Assembly: GCA_900708905.1 (NCBI GenBank)
Contig: CAADRB010000128.1
Span: forward strand, 53,579-117,578
Length of the DNA: 64,000 bases
Direction: 5' to 3'
From: Hymenolepis diminuta
Lineage: Eukaryota > Platyhelminthes > Cestoda > Cyclophyllidea > Hymenolepididae
In this document: positions 1 through 15,595 of the stretch, piece after piece
Numbering within the stretch: position 1 is the first letter of the stretch
Layout: each line of letters opens with the position of its first letter
Translations under genes and position numbers: made by a program
Notes under the pieces: generated by a model
Told to the model about the DNA's origin: nothing
What the model saw: the letters and a program-made list of their open reading frames with translations, nothing else
The model's database searches: none

Positions 1-59
1 TATTGTGCATCAACCGCTTAATACCTATTAAAACGATCCCACACGATGTATATCATTCA

Positions 60-215
60 GCCTCTTTGGTGGAAGGACTCGAATACTGCGACCCTATATG
101 ATAGTCGGACTTATTCAGTGTGATTAGCCATTCTGTTCACTGGCTGTGCGCCGATTGGAATCAGACCCGTGACCCGCCACATGCCAAACGTACACGGCGA
201 CCAATACACTGTCGA
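60..215 (-). repeat. tRNA-derived SINE copy (family S1)
   Basis: Read on the minus strand, this is a decayed tRNA-like head with a box-A-like element at 211-201 (CAGTGTATTGG) and a box-B-like element at 168-157 (GGGTCTGATTCC), about 32 nt apart as in a tRNA gene. The sequence after box B (ATCGGC, then CAGCCAGTGA, then GAATGGC) matches the same part of the copy at 30.9 kb, and more weakly the copy at 36.8 kb. That makes it a dispersed Pol III-type retroposon and not a single tRNA gene. No clear tail or target duplication is seen, and the downstream end is uncertain. Confidence 0.6.
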
Positions 216-3200
216 CACAATAAGAAAGTGCACGGGTGAATATTATCAGATAAATATTGACCTACCTAAACTGAGGATTTTAATAAATTATGGAACTGGA
301 TGGCGGTTCTTTCCATACACATTCCATTTCATTCCCAAAGACACCTAAGTAGTCACTGGTTTTAGAGTACTTAAAATGTAAATCTTCGCAGGTGGCACAG
401 CTATTAACACGCTTATTTTTGACGTCAGAGATCACAAGTTCGAGGCCTTGTTCAGTATTCATCCAGGGAGCGGATTATCCAACCGCGCTGCACCAAGACC
501 CGAGTTTTCCTCCAGGGCTCCGTTATACTATCTCTTCACCTAACATGAATGTTACAACAAAAACACTAATTAGGGAGCTTAAAATGAATTGTAAATAATT
601 TTTCTTCTATAGTTGTTGAAAATTTATTCTGAAATATTTCTGCCAGATTTCGAGACAGAAAGTTCTGCGAAATTTGTATTAAGGATTTCTCAATTTGTTA
701 ACGCCTTTCCCACGTAAAAACCAAAAACTGTGATAGAGAACATTTAGTAAACATAATTAAAAATATTTCAAGTGGGAAATAAATAACAGAAATATTAAGA
801 TAAAAACCGTCTAGATGCTGAATTATACATGTGTTGATTTACAATTTCCACACCTCCCTCTTTCAAATCGTCCAATCAGCAATGAATGCGGCACTCCATT
901 CTGAGTTTTAAATTACAATTTATGTGTAAAGTAATTGTTAGGTTAAGATACGCACATTAATTTCCGAGAGAGATCAAATGGATGCGATCGGGTGGTTTTC
1001 TCTAACTGATTTCTTATCCGGAAACGAGTAAACTTCTTCCTTCAGAAGAAAGTTCTGAAGTTATTTTGAAAAAAATTTTCCTACAGAAAGGCATGTCTAG
1101 TAAAAGGCGTCTCCAAGTGAATACTGTCTACGAGAGATTAATAGGATGTCGCGTGTTACCAGTAACACCCTTGAACCGATATTCCCTGAGAACGGTCACA
1201 ATTACTTATACAAGTTAACCTAATACGGATAAAAACGTTTTGATCTCTAATTTTATTGAAAGCCATGCATCCCACCGTCAAAATTGTACCTTTGAAACGC
1301 ACATTCTCTAAATATTAATTAATTTTGCTATGTCTAATTAGCTAGTCACGGATTTAAATCAACCAATCAACGAGCTCAAGATATCCAAAACGTAATTTCG
1401 CTTAAGAAACTGGGAGTCTAACGACAAAGATTGAGCATGAAGACCTTACAAGGTGAATCCATGGTCTACTCAGTGCTTCCGAAGTCAAATCTAGTAAAAC
1501 TCGAGGTGTCCTGACTTTATAACCTGCTTCTTTATGACCCTCGTCTCTCATGACGTATTTTTTAATTGTCTATTGGACCATTGACAATAATAACTTGATG
1601 GGTTACTTCGGATTAAATTTAGAATATACGCAAAATAGAGCATGCTACTCGGAATTAGCTGGTTCATGATGTGATTCTTCAAATAACGTGTTCAGGTACA
1701 TAAAGATAACAACATGAAAGACGTTGCGAGGGAGTTGAAACATATTTCGGTGAAAACAGGCATGGAGGTGCTCATCCAATTCCTGCTCTCCGATGTACCA
1801 TACATATGAAATGAACCGGTCTATTGATCATTTCGCCCATGGGAGTAGTCTCAAGAGGATAGAAGTACATGTTATATAAATAACACACCGTAGGCAAACG
1901 AGTCAGACGATCGCTCCAATAAACTCCAATTCGTATATATGTATATATATATATATAGCCTTTGATCTTTGATCTTCGACAAAAATCGTCGAACCAATTG
2001 CGTTAAAGTGCGCGTTGATTTTCATTCAAATTCCTTTTCTATGAACTCAGATGAGATCGATATTTTTTGCATTTCAAGCATCCGTTGAGTGTGACCTATT
2101 TTCTGAAAATATACTCTTTTGGTCCGGCACAATGGTAATAGATATTGTATATCTTTACCGGTTCACTTTAAATTGTATGTTGATTGTTTTGGAATATCCA
2201 GTCTAGGAGGTCCATTAACACATTAATATCCATACCACCTCAGAAATCACTTTACTCACTAGATTCAATGGCTGGGCAGCCTATGAGCATGCGAAAAAAG
2301 GGTTATATAAGTGTTTATAATGAAGCCAGTGTCATCAAAATGGTATGAAACTCCAATTTTGGTGTTTTGATCTTTGATTGCAGGTGCGTTCACGATATTC
2401 GGAAAAATTTGAACCATCTGGTGATTGCGTTTCAATCTCATCTGTTGTATCTTCTTATACACAGAAACAGATCAGCAAAAGCAGTTTGAACACAGCAAAG
2501 GTGACTTGAATTCACTCAGGATAGACCAGCTTATGAATGTCTTCTGTTCTCAATTTCGCATCGCTGACTGGAACTTAGCTACGAGGGCAAATGGCCTCGA
2601 GAAGAATTGTCTTGAAGTTGCGCCGATTTTGACAATCACGCTTTTCGAAAGCTACCTCTGATCCGTTCGTAATATCATTAAATGAATCACTCCGTTTGCA
2701 TTCATGTTTTGTTTTTATTATTTAAAATCATTAGGAAGCGGCGCAGTTTGTTAACCACACTAAATGCGTAGATGAGCCTCGCGATTACTCTTGTCAACAC
2801 ACGTTGTGTAAAATTTACACCGGCGTTAATTCTAATGAAAATATTGAGAGATTAATAGGGAGGATTAATTATGAACCATTCGCCTTGAATTTGCGTAGGG
2901 ATGAGTGGTTGTGAGAAACCTCACGTTGCAACATTAACGCTTGAAACAGAAGCAAAATATTTAGAGAAAAATTGAGTTCAATTTGATTGAAATTTGCTGA
3001 GTTCTATTGTGTCAGAAGTAGGTTCGCTCCGATCATCAAGGCAGCATCTTAGCTATTAGGAGAAAATGTGCAGATCACAGTTTATTCCATCTGATGGTTC
3101 TAATCTGGAAAAATCCAACCTTTTAAATATATTTTAAGCCCAAAGATTTGAAAATATTACCTGATAATGTTCGGATTACAAGCACGATCTGAAATAAAGA

Positions 3201-6200
3201 TGTAGGGCTTTAAGTGTTACAGTTTTAAACAGGGATAACTCCAGAGCTCCGGAGCTCATATCTGCTGCGGATTAATTTTCTACATAAGAGTATGGGTTTA
3301 CATGGACGGAGATTAAAATTATTTCGTCGCCTCGGAATTAAATATTTCAAGATCCAGATCTAATATGTTTTCTACTTTAATGAGGCTAACATTTGAAATT
3401 GCTCAAGTTTAAAAAAGGTTTTTTTTTCTGCAGAGCTGAGATTTACCGCATTGAAACTGACCGATAGAGTTCATTGAGCAGAGGTCGCCAAAGACGACCT
3501 CTCTTTATCTAATCAACAACGTATCAGCAATCGCGTCTGAAATTATTCTTTCATACGCCTTTTTAGTACTCTCAGATGAATTTAGAAGGATTTGTGAGGT
3601 CAAATGTCATTAAAACTGTCGGTGAAGGCTATCCACCATTCTTGAAAACCAGCATCTGGAACTATTTCCACACAGTTAAGTTTAAAGGTTAGATAAAGTT
3701 GGAGAGAATGTTCTCAAAGTATCCCTAAGCGAGAAGATAAGAATAGAGGCTAGAGTTAAATAAACATTTGGGTACAAAACGGCATTCGACGAATTAAACG
3801 TTCCCCTTCACTGCGCAAATACATCAGCTAAAGCTAACATTACCTTGATCATATCTACCGCTTCGTGTCCATCTCATTAGAGTAGGTATTAAATGAATGA
3901 CTTGGCGTAGATGACCAGCGCCTTTTATTTTGGATCCGATTGGCCGAAGCGATAGGAACCCCGAAATGGGAATTCATACTGTGGATTCCTTCTTGGGAAA
4001 TGTGTGTAGTTCAAAAATGCAGAGGAGTATGCGGGAAATACATTTTTAAAAGGAGATGCTCTTAACAAATTAAACAGGATCCTGCAGCTTACGAAAAGGG
4101 ATTGATTGCTCATTTAAAACAAAGTGAAGACGATTTAATTAATGCCCAGTTATTGGTCTTGGGCACAAGAAAACTGACCCTAATTCAAATTAATGCACTA
4201 ACCCGTAAGCACTGAAAATTGCGAATGCAAACTTGCCGTGAATCTAGGGTTTAAGTCTAGACATTCGAGTGAGCCGCATCCCCACTGTGGATTATATCGC
4301 GGAGAAAGTGGAGCACCGGGTGAATCTAAAATTTCAAATGATCTGGAATTCAAAATTCTCTGGCTCTATTATTTCCTCCTTCTTAATTCCGTCCCACGCA
4401 CTTTATTGTATTTTTCATCATTCAAGTATTTCCTCATAAAAGTGGAGATGTTTTCTTCGTTATGGATGATAAAACATAGATATTAATAAAAAATTAATAT
4501 AATTGTGATAATAATGAATCAAATATTAATTACCAAAGTAAATTACACTGCTCCCTGACAAGAAATTTCAATTCAAAGTAGATGCATTTATTTAAAAATC
4601 GCGGGCTCTTTAAATTTCACTGAAAATTGCAATTCAAATATTTTCAGCTTTCACTTTTTTAACTTTCCCAAAAAATTGCACTTCTGAGATAACCTTCTCA
4701 TATTGTTCGAGGGAGTTAAAGGAGGGTGACAGGGGGATGAGTCTGAGGGAACTTCAATGTGAAAAAACAGTTGACGTGATGACTCTGGACTTCACATGAA
4801 TTAGGTTTCTCATACATCCCTAACTCTCACTTCCACTTCTTCTTAACACTCCTTATTAAAAGTGTACCTAGTCCCTCTTCATGAACTTCCACTCCCTCTG
4901 TGTTTAGACTCCTCTCCATGATAGGAAGTTATAGAGCTATTGTGCTCTGCCATGGGATCCAAATAAATAAATGAATAATTATCTTATCTATATTTATTTG
5001 CATATTTTCTTTTATAATATTTTGGGCAAATTCTTGTTTGAGGCCGCACTATAAATCTACAACGATGCACTTTGAAAAATTCCATTAGAGTACGGACATA
5101 TTCGTTCCTTCCTTGACATATTTGTCACAAATTGCATTCTATTCTTAAATGAAAACACTCTGAATTGTGCCTCTCCCGATTACTACTGTAAATCTATTAA
5201 GGCAAACACTTTATATAATGTGCTTAATGAAAATCTCCCCAGAAATCAGTTCCAGTAAACGATTGATACTTCCAATTTGCTGGAATTGAAAATGAACAAT
5301 AAATGCACCTTGAATGATCCTGCAATGCTTAAAATACCTCTCTGTGGATGCAAATATATTCGATGGTACATATATACTAGTTATAGCTGCCACAAAATGG
5401 TCCTCATCAATTTACCCCCAAGAGCCACGAAAGGGCCTCCAAAATGCACAAATCAGGCGAAATTTAGGGCAATTTATTTATATTTTACTCCGAATCTCCT
5501 CCTAAAACTCCAGTTTTCCCTTCCTCTTTCTATAACACCATCAAATACACCATCAATCAACCCCCAACTCTCGTTCACCCGATTTATTGGAGGATGTTGC
5601 CTCAGTGAGTTTACATAAGTAGGTTTACTCTCGGGATTCCTGCCGCTTTATTGGCGAGCACCTGTTACTTACACTCCTACGCATTCCCAAGTGGAACCAA
5701 TTTTATGTTATTGAATGAAATAGAATTTTCTTGCGAGAGACTTTATTTGGAGAATAAATTTTATTAATAAATTTTGATCTAAAAAACGAATTTCGAGGTC
5801 CTATTTTTCACGGTACTTTTTTGAGCTAATCTCTAATAAAAGTTACTACTCTCAAATTTGAGGTTTCTAGATACATTTAATGACAAAGATGGTCCAATCA
5901 GAAATTTGGCTTTAGAAATCTGAAATCTCTCAAATACAAGTAACACTGACAGCTACATGTTCATGCCACTTGCACACATGACACATCTAAATAAACAATT
6001 TAATGATTAAATTAATTAAATACCAATGTACAAATTGTAACAAGGAAAGGAAACATAAGGCGACACAAAGAGAAACTGCGTCATACTCCAAGAGCAGTAG
6101 CGTATGATTGGCTTAAATTGTCTTTGACATGATTGATGACCTTGGGGTCAGTACGCATACACGCTGCGGTTATGCGCGGCATTTGAAACTCTCCATTTCT

Positions 6201-9200
6201 CTGAATGAAAGATACAAACAGTCTCTCCTTGTGAATTTTGACCATTTCTAGGATTCTGAACTTTCAGAAGGATCTCTAAACTCTTAAAAGTAATTGTATT
6301 ATCCTTCATGTTATACTTTTTTCATGCGAAGACAAAAAGATTGTATAACTTTAATTTATGAAGAAAATTTATAGAGGGAGAAAGTTCACTTCTAAGAGGG
6401 GATAGAGACGCAATTGGTGTAGGAGTCAAGAAATCAAATCTTCCTCGTGTCGTGCTAAGTTTTCCAGCAATCTTGAATTTTCAAATTTGCTTTAAACACT
6501 CTGAATTGGATGGCAAGACTTGAACACTTCCACGTCGCTTTTCATATTGAACCTGGTACCCCATCGTCTTTAATCAAGTAGTCGAATATATACAAACTCA
6601 CACGTATGCGTTTCAGGTGGCCTCTCCTCTATTGGTTCAATCTGATTAGGAGATTTTAAAATCGCTGTCCCTTTTCATCGATTCCTCCTTTATCAATACA
6701 ATTAATCACAACTTGGAGCCTTTCCCTTTTAATTTCGAACTCATCGCCCAAATTACATATGACCTTCAGAAGTTGAGCATTTAAAGTCGTTGCAAAACCT
6801 CGTGTTTGTCTAATTTCATCAATACTCTTCAATTATTATATCCTCCTTTTCGAACTTTTGGTAGTTTTGCGACTCCATTATTTCGTCCCAACGAAATTGC
6901 ATGTCATAACCGTGAATTTGTGTATGTTTTCAAATGAGTTTTTGCTGAATATGACGATTCAAAAGAATTTTGTATCAAGGAACCGGAGAGACATCTAAAG
7001 GAGGTACATGAGATGACGAGCTGTCAGCTTTGCCAGAAGTACTCAACTTTATTACTTACAAAATTGTAATCATATCGTTTGCTTTAGCCAAGATCATCGT
7101 AGTAAGTGGGAACTTAATCAGTTGTCGTCTGGAGTTCTTCAAAATAGTAGATGGATAAGTTTGTAGAGAGGAGAGAAGAATATTCCCCGACCATTTTTCA
7201 TAAATTTAAACAATCCATCAACCACCAACGGCATTGCTAATCTTCTGGAAAAACACCGCAATTAGTGGGTGGCACTTGTTACTATTAAATAATAGGTGCT
7301 GAGTTATAATACTTTTTTTCATTCGTCGAACGGGAAAACGGCACAGAGTATTCAACGACATTATAGTCAATTTTGAGCAGAACTGGTAAGATGTTGATTA
7401 CTTTACAGCAGTTTTCATAATTATCGTCAAAGAGTAGTATCTGAGTATGAAGCAGAGTAGAATTAGATACTAAAGTCAAAATATCAAAATTTGATACCTG
7501 GATTCAGCTGGGTCTTTGATTTTGGCTCAATGATATGATCCACCACTTCATGTTATGAAGTTCCAGTGTTCGCATTTCCAAATTTGCCTTCTATTTTCTG
7601 AGGAACTCATTCCACGAAATTCATACAGCTGATTACAACATTGAATTATTTCGATGATTTGGTATTCATCGACTGGAATATCCGTAAATGGCAATTGTTG
7701 ACGAAATTCATTTAATTTGAACAAAAATGTGACACATCCGGGAATGCATTTACGAAATTATCGCGTAGCTCTTCAAATACCGGAACTTTTCAGTCATTTT
7801 AAATCTAATTCAAATGCCATCGGCATTTCTTGACATGTCTTCTTCCTTTTTTAGGCAGATATTCGAAAATATTTGATTTTTATTTAATTCACTTTTATTT
7901 TCCTACATTTTATTTAGGAAAAAACGCGAATACTACTCTTTTAGGCAGCTCAAGTTACCACTGTTGAACTGTTAAAAGCCTTGATTCCGCAAGGCTGCAG
8001 CCATATCAGATCAAGAAAGAGAGCAAAGACAGGAGCAGTCTCTTTTTAAGTTATTAAATTAAGAGTCATCGTTATATGATTGTTGTTTGAAGGTCAATTA
8101 ACTTTCTTTACCGATGAGGATTCAGTCTTGACTAACCGTCTAGATAGCCGAGGCGGAATGTACCCGCGTATTAATTAGGCAGATAGGCCCCTTGAAGATC
8201 ACCTGTGGTATGTGAATTTTCCATTTCATGGCAACGCATAGACTCTGTGGACTTGAGCTGCAAGCTTGGTATTATTTTGCACTGGTAGAAATGCAAACGA
8301 TTCGTCTCAAATGACTCAGGATTGTCAAATACTGATGACCCAGATGCGCCTATTGATATCCACTCTCAGGTGTTAGCGGAATCTCCTCCTTCCTTCATTC
8401 TGTCCATGTTTCACTTAGCAAATGGCAGTAAGTTACAGGCCATGCTACCTTTTTTGACATGTCTCAAGGTCGTGTCGTCTGCTGAGGCAATAACTTAAAG
8501 TAAGGTCGAATGTTGGGGCAGTTAATTTTGCTCCACGTCTCAGGAATAAGTCCGTGTGTGCTCATAATACTAAAGCGTTTTATATTGCATTTCAACACTT
8601 GAAATGACTGTTGATTTGAATATTTGAATTCTGACATCCATGCGATAAAGTCGAGTTCAAATTCATTCAAGTAAATGTTTTCACACTTATAGAATGCAGA
8701 ATTATTAAGGCCGATTTAATGAAACGTTATAAACATAACGAATTTTCAGCAACTCTTATACACTGCTTATAAATCAATCAGCGACCGTCTCTCTGTACCA
8801 AGATGAATTTTCTAATTAAGGAACAGTCTTGAGGTGATGACATCTTGTCCTCTTGGCGATTTTTTAAAAGTGTGAGTTAAAGAGAAAAAAAGTGAGGAAT
8901 AAAACATTTAATCCCTCAAATTGGAGTTTTAAACCGCAGTTTCTCAATATCCTCCACCTAAATATAAAAAATTTAAATCAGAATTAATTAAGTATTAATT
9001 TATTGAATAGAAAATTGGAGTATTGATGATACTAACCTCAAATTTAATTGGTCTCCGTGTCTTCAAGGGGAGCCAGTTGGTGACTGCAAGAAAGTAATCG
9101 AAAAATCAGTTTGAAAACAACTCAGAATTGGTGTACATCGTGGGCGTCCACCCATTAAAAGCATTTGAACATCATAGCTGGAGGCAAAAATACAGATAAT

Positions 9201-12200
9201 TGCTTTACCGGGGTTCAAGACAATATCTCCATGTGTTACAATTAAGCATTTTGTTTAAATGTGCGAAATATGATAGGTTGATTACAGACTTCAACAATGA
9301 TGAGATTTTGCTTCATACGCGTTGCTACCAACTTTCTGGGTCCCGTCGCTAGTCTGAGAGTCGCAGGTGGAATCTGTTAACAGTTCGATAAAGAAATTAT
9401 TATTTCCCAAAAAAGGCTAGAAGAGCATCCTGACACGTGAACTGACATAGATGATCAGTTAGAAATGAAATGTTGAGTAGAATAGGAGCATGTAGTGCTC
9501 TCTGGACGTCATAACTTATTTCATTCGAATTCTTGAAGCATTGAATTTGTATATTCCTCCCGAGAGGAAAACTCAATTTGAAATTGCCAAAGGTTCATTT
9601 TGACAGTTTGATGAGTACAAATCCACAGTTTTTGGTAAATATCAATTTGATTCATTCGTATTTTCTTACAGTTCTCCTCAAGTAGTCGAGATATTTTAAT
9701 CATGTCAGAACTGACTACACTTATGGAAGGTCAGCTGGTAAGACAGTAGTCAGTGACCGATTTTATGGTACTGATTCGTGTATGAAAGAGGTTACCTCGA
9801 GCGGATCTTTCCAAGTTTGCCAATTTTCTGATTACGGGAGAAATTAAGAATGTAAACCCTCTCAACAAACAATTGTGGGCTTCATGTTTATCCGCTTCCT
9901 TGAGTGATGGCGCAGATAAACAAAACCAAATATCGAAATTTTATGGATTATTAATGAATTTCGCATTTAATTTATACGACCAAGTGGCGGACAGCTCAAT
10001 TTACAATTTATAAAAGATTTTTAAACAACAAACGCTACTTACTTAGGTCATTGCCATCAGGACAAGCAATAAAAAGGCGACCGAACGCGAAAACGGATTA
10101 GATCACTCTTGATCTCCTTACTGAGGAGTTTGAATCTGTTTGAATGAAAAATAATAACTAATAAATAGCTCTTTGCCTTCATTGTGAGACAGTTATCAGC
10201 TCGGTCACTCCTCGAGATTTCAATTCTGGGTTTAGAAAGTTACATCAAGCCACTAGAGATGTAGCGAAATTGATTCGGACACTCAACGTCTCCAATATAT
10301 TGTCTGCTCAATATGTTAATAAACCATAATCTTAATTCATACTACCTTAATCACAAGACTAAATTGTTATTGCAGAGAGGTCTTTTGAGACACCATTAGG
10401 TGGCTAATTAATGGGGTGCTATTTAAACTTAGTCGTAAATTGGGAAGAACTATTAATTAAATTATAAACTTTATCAGCCAATAAATACATACTAAGGTCT
10501 ATTGGATCTTTAAAATAGCATATTAGTGATCCCGATGAGACTGTCAGGTATAAAATATTTATTTAAATTTGTTTAGATTGCAAAACATACAATCAGTGGC
10601 AATAATTCTCTCAAATTTTAACCGAGTCTTAGACTGGAAAAACTCCATTCAACGATAAGGGTACCATTGGAGCATTGAATAGAATAAAATCCCCAATCTG
10701 ACTGTTACATTAGACTGATATTAGAGATACAATTTCGACTACAAGTCAGGTGAATTTTTAACACTTCAGGAAAATTTAGTCTTGCTAGGGCTGGAAGCTG
10801 CTGAAAGGAAAAATGAGTTGAAATGGCAAGACCGAATCTTCTCAATTGAAAACGGTCACTAAGTACTGCATTTGCTGCAATTCAGAAGATGAGTTTTGAA
10901 ATTGGGATTTTGAAATTTGAACCACCCCATTTAGTACCTAAATTCAAAAATCAAATGAAACTGGACCCTTTAATATCATATTGGTAGAGATAGAGGGCAC
11001 CTGAAAATTTTGCTTGTGGAAATGAAGGCTTCCTTTAATATGCTCTCTGACTCTTTTCTTGTGAGAATTTACGGATTTTTAAGTTGGATCTTGAAATCTA
11101 AGACAGAGCGGAAATTTCGTGGTGTCTGAATATGTTGAATTTATGTAATAAGGTCATGTAATAAGAGGTGTAACCGAGAGTTGAATAGGAGTTGTAACTG
11201 AAGTCAGAATGTTGAATATTACGTTAGTTGAAGTTCGAATGCAACGAGTTGTCGATTTTCTCGTAAAAGACCCAATTCAATTGGTAACATCAGAATGCTT
11301 CAAGGCTTAATTTTCACGATTTAATCCTCGAATCATAGTTTGGGTTTCTGTCCGCGATGTATAGAACTTGACGACCGTCAATTCAATAAAATGGTTGTAC
11401 ATTCGTGTATTCTTGAGCAGAATACTGTTTTTCGGGTGGAAATGTGCACCTACTTTGTACTTCCAAGGTGACTCTTTTCACCAACGATATCGAAAGGAAA
11501 CAAGCAACCCAAATTGCATAAGCAGGAAAGTTAAACTCGATTTCTTATCCGGATTTCGCTTCCTCCGGCTTCCCTTAAAAGCGAATGTTTATATCGTAGA
11601 ATCCACATTTTTGCCATGTTCCGTGAATTGGCACACATAGGTACGTGGAAATGACATTATTTCGTCTCAATATATTATGTCATTAGAATAAGTTGAGGTA
11701 ACATGTCTCAGCCTGGATCATGAAAAAAAATTACAATCAAACACAAAGATCACGAAGAATTTCTACTAAAGACTCGTGTCACTAATGCCTCTGCTAATAT
11801 CAAAATGGTCAGAAGTAGTAGGATGACGTTGAATAGGTGGTCAATAACACACTGAGAAACTTCTGAGTCCCATTCTAATATCCGGACGATGGAAGGTTAA
11901 AACTCGACAAAATGAATTTTGCTTATTTATCACAAAGCGGACGGCTTGATGAATCCAGAGTTATGCTATCACAGAGCCATGTCATTTGAAGGACTAACTC
12001 AGCAGATTTTTCTGAGAAATCCCACGATCAAGGACCAATAGCAATGGCTTCGACTTTAGACTCCCTTTAAAAGTTTCCCCTCTCCAATTGCCCCAAAATT
12101 TCCTTTAAGTCACCAGGTACCACAAAGTTTACACGAAGTCATGGCTACGACAAATCGATCATTACTCCGAAAAAGTTCTTGATTTTATCAGGCAGTCAAG

Positions 12201-15200
12201 ACAAAGATAGTCAACAGTGAAGTTTCATATCCCAGAAAGAAACTGGAGTGAAAATAGAGGAGAACAAAGAAGTGGAAATGCATACAGAAAAGAAAGAAAC
12301 ACTTTTGTACTATCAGCGACACCGAAATGCTATTCGCATTTCTGAGAAGATGCGGACATTGTGAAAGCGAGAAAAACTAAGAATGCATATTCTTCCAGAC
12401 TGAGTGAATATATCAAATCTCAGGGATCACTTCTGAATACTCACCTAATAAAGGTCAAAGCACTACTTCTGCACTTACTTATCTGAATAGAATATTAAAC
12501 ACAAGCCCTATAAATAAATGGCTGATTATCAAAGCGTATTTCGGAGAGTCTACCCATTTGGGCACAGATTTTTTGTTTTAATGAATTGGCAATAAAGAAT
12601 TTGAAGGATCTTGTGCTATTGGCGAAGTGGCGGTAAGAATATGAAAATTTTAATAGGCATTTAGAAAATGGTCTTCAGTGTGGATGATCTTGAACTTCTC
12701 CTGGTGTAATAGCTGGAATAGAATGAATCAATTCTGAATAACCAGCAGGAAGTCATTATAATGATGCTAGAAAAACGTTTCAAAATCATAAACTGGAAAG
12801 TGAAAACTCGGATATTTCCTCTCCCCAACCTTCTGCAGACTCCCTGGTTCAGCAAATCTGTGTGTTTTACTATGAATTTGAGGCAGATCGAATGTTTCAA
12901 ACTGCTTTTGAAAATGCGAAGATGCTTTCTGAAACGATCTCACCTTTTCATAAATGGAGAAACAATCCGTCTATTGTTACGGTGGTTAGGGACTGCTGAA
13001 TATGAAAGAATAGCAGGTTTAATCCATTCAAAGACAATCTCAGGTCATGCTTTCGACAACAATATCTTGATTCCGTCTGGATTTTTTAGTGGAGGGGTCT
13101 TCCGAACTCGGAAAATGCCCTAAATATCTTGCTCTCTCCAGAAAGCAGGATGAAGTCTTGATGACCTATGTTTGTCATGTGAGAACATGTCTTGCACTCT
13201 CAGATTTTTTGCCATTTCAAAAAATCAGTCAAAATGTTAATTAGTTTGGTGCGGTCTTTGAAAATTTTGTCTAAATGACGTCTGCTATCGGATCCTAAGA
13301 GTGATGAAAGAAGGTGATCTAATTACACCTGAGGATCTTGCCAATAAATGACAGAACTTGGATATCAAGTGTGACAGAGGGATGAATCAGCAGAAATCGG
13401 GTGAAAAGAACTCTGTGAATCAAATTTATAGCTAAGAAATTTATCATGGAACTGTTCAAAAGCATTTCCTCTAATTAAATTTTAACTCTGCAAGGATTTC
13501 CATTTGGCCTGATTTCATCCATCCAAATTTCAAAAATACAATTTGTGGGATAAACGAGGGCGTAAGGAAGCAAGTGCGTCGGTCTAGATCAAAATTCAGA
13601 AGGGGGAATGCTATCCAGAAGATTAGATCAAATCCAGCAAGGTGAGAGAATTAAAAGCCGTCTCGAAGAAGCGTATGACATTGAATCCATTAGAATGTAA
13701 AGAAGAGAAAGCAATACCTTAAACCGAATCCTACTACTGATACAGAAGTGAAACCGAATGTGTAAATCAATTATGTTAAGCAAACGATGTATGGAGATCT
13801 TCCTTCACATCCCAAAATGAATGAAGTGTGCTATCTGGGGCGTCCAGAGCAAACGCTCTGAACCAAGAAATATGGAAAAAAGAAGTTAACAAAAGGGGGA
13901 GAGAGCAAAGACAAAGAAGCTGAAAGATGTTCACCTGAAATTGTGGACGACTGGAAATGGAATGCTTTGTAGAAAAGTTTCGATGAAATTTGTAATGGAA
14001 CGAAAAGGCAAATAAAAGCTGAATGAACCACCTGAATAAAACCTGAAGATGGAAAAGAAACTACGCCATTCAAAGGACCTTATACAGACCCGGAGAAGTT
14101 CTAAAAAAAACTCATTTTAAAAGTGGAGATGTCAAGGCGGAAGCAATATTTTTATATGGGAAAAATATTTTATTAAATATTCCTCCCTGAGAAAATAACA
14201 TTTTCTGAATAATGACCGCTATATTTCCCTTGTATTTATATTATTGGTCCGTTTGTATACCTCAAGGTCAGAGTTAAGATTTCGTTTTGTGGCTAAGTAA
14301 CTTTTGTGCGTCTTCTCCACTGTCCGGGAAAGTAGCAAAAAGTCAGAAAAGACGGCGAAATTGCATGAGCAGATGAACTAGAAAGTTGGCTTTTTCGACC
14401 ATCCATTGCTTTGACATATTCAAAAATCAAGTTTATATGACCCAACATGACGAGTAGTTCAAGCGAAGATAAAGATCACCGTCGGGGTCTTACTACAAAA
14501 CAGTCACAGCCAGAAACGGAAGGGAACTCAATCCCAAAGAAGATGAGCACCAAATGAGCCTAATCAAATGAAATTTCGTAGATCTCATCTTTTGTAAAAA
14601 ATCGATTTTTTATCAATACCATCTTTAAATAAATTGACGTGTTGAATATCGTTGATATGAACACACTCAAACGCCCGAGATCAAGTAATAAAGCTTAAAT
14701 TATGCGACATTTGAATATTAAAGGTGTACACAACTTGAAGGATTCGTAATTCAAAAGGGTATGACTCCAAAAATCATGCCCTTATTATATACCTCAATTC
14801 GACCCCCATTACTCCACCTTTCACCTCACCTTACTATCTTGTGTATTCATGAGCTTTCAATAGCTGAACCGTGCAATTTCGCATTGCTGTGTGTAGCGGC
14901 AGTAATTCTAGAAGATGGAGTGTAAGTAAGTCTGCGATGAAAATTACTTAATTCAAATTCTGCGAAGGGAAAGCTGATGCCTACTTTTCAATCGACTGTC
15001 AGTCCAACTGACGTATCCAAGTTTCTGTGTTTTACCTCTCTTAACATTTTTAACAACTATATTTTGATCTTCTCAAAGTTATCTAAATCATAATATCATG
15101 ACCACATCCTCTGTATATAATCCCTCTGTTGACATTTTGTTTACCTACCTACATCTCCACCTACATCTAAATATAATGTAAATTTCATTGGTGGGAAGCA

Positions 15201-15590
15201 CTGATAGGGAGATTGTAGCCATGTAGACTCAAAATCTCCGAGCATTTGAGCGTGAAAAGATTATGTCAACGGAATTTCGAAGTCAGAAATTGGTATCAAT
15301 CCATAATGATTTGGGAATTTGGATGAGGAGATGGTGAGAGGTTGAAAGCCCTTTTGATTGACAAAAGGGGATATGTTTGAGTCATATGGATAACTGCATA
15401 CCTCAGTAATAAAAGGGATAAAACAAAAAGAACCATCCCTTTGCTTTGAAATAGACACTTCGGATCAAATTTGATCTCAAATTCTGCGAAGATCTTCCCA
15501 GTTTCGTCATATTAATAAAGGGCCTTTAATCAGCTGCACAATATTTATCTGTATGGAGATGTTTATCCTTCTTAGTGCATTGAATACCAC
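216..15590. other. Gene-free AT-rich stretch
   Basis: No reading frame here has a recognisable family, a consistent splice structure or a signal peptide. Open frames are mostly 60-120 codons, lie in both strands and look like chance. A (TA)n tract sits at 1934-1957. A 90-base higher-GC patch near 4235-4335 has an open frame but no recognisable domain. A 120-codon open frame near 12761-13123 resembles nothing I know. A weak match to the unassigned repeat described at 19.6 kb lies near 14460-14535. Confidence 0.5.
1934..1957. repeat. (TA)n microsatellite
   Basis: An alternating TA tract of 24 bases interrupted by a single G. It is simple sequence with no nearby gene. Confidence 0.9.
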
Positions 15591-15595
15591 AACAG

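Noticed and set aside
4235..4335. Collagen-like GESGAPGES reading near 4300
   Set aside because: Only two Gly-x-y triplets, not a repeat, and no further exons.
5277..5618. 113-codon open frame on +
   Set aside because: Low-complexity, C/T-rich strand composition, no family and no conserved pattern.
12761..13123. 120-codon open frame on +
   Set aside because: No domain, no splice or signal features. A competing frame on the same strand looks as protein-like (AKMLSETISPFHKWRNN), and it is plausible as chance or a decayed element.
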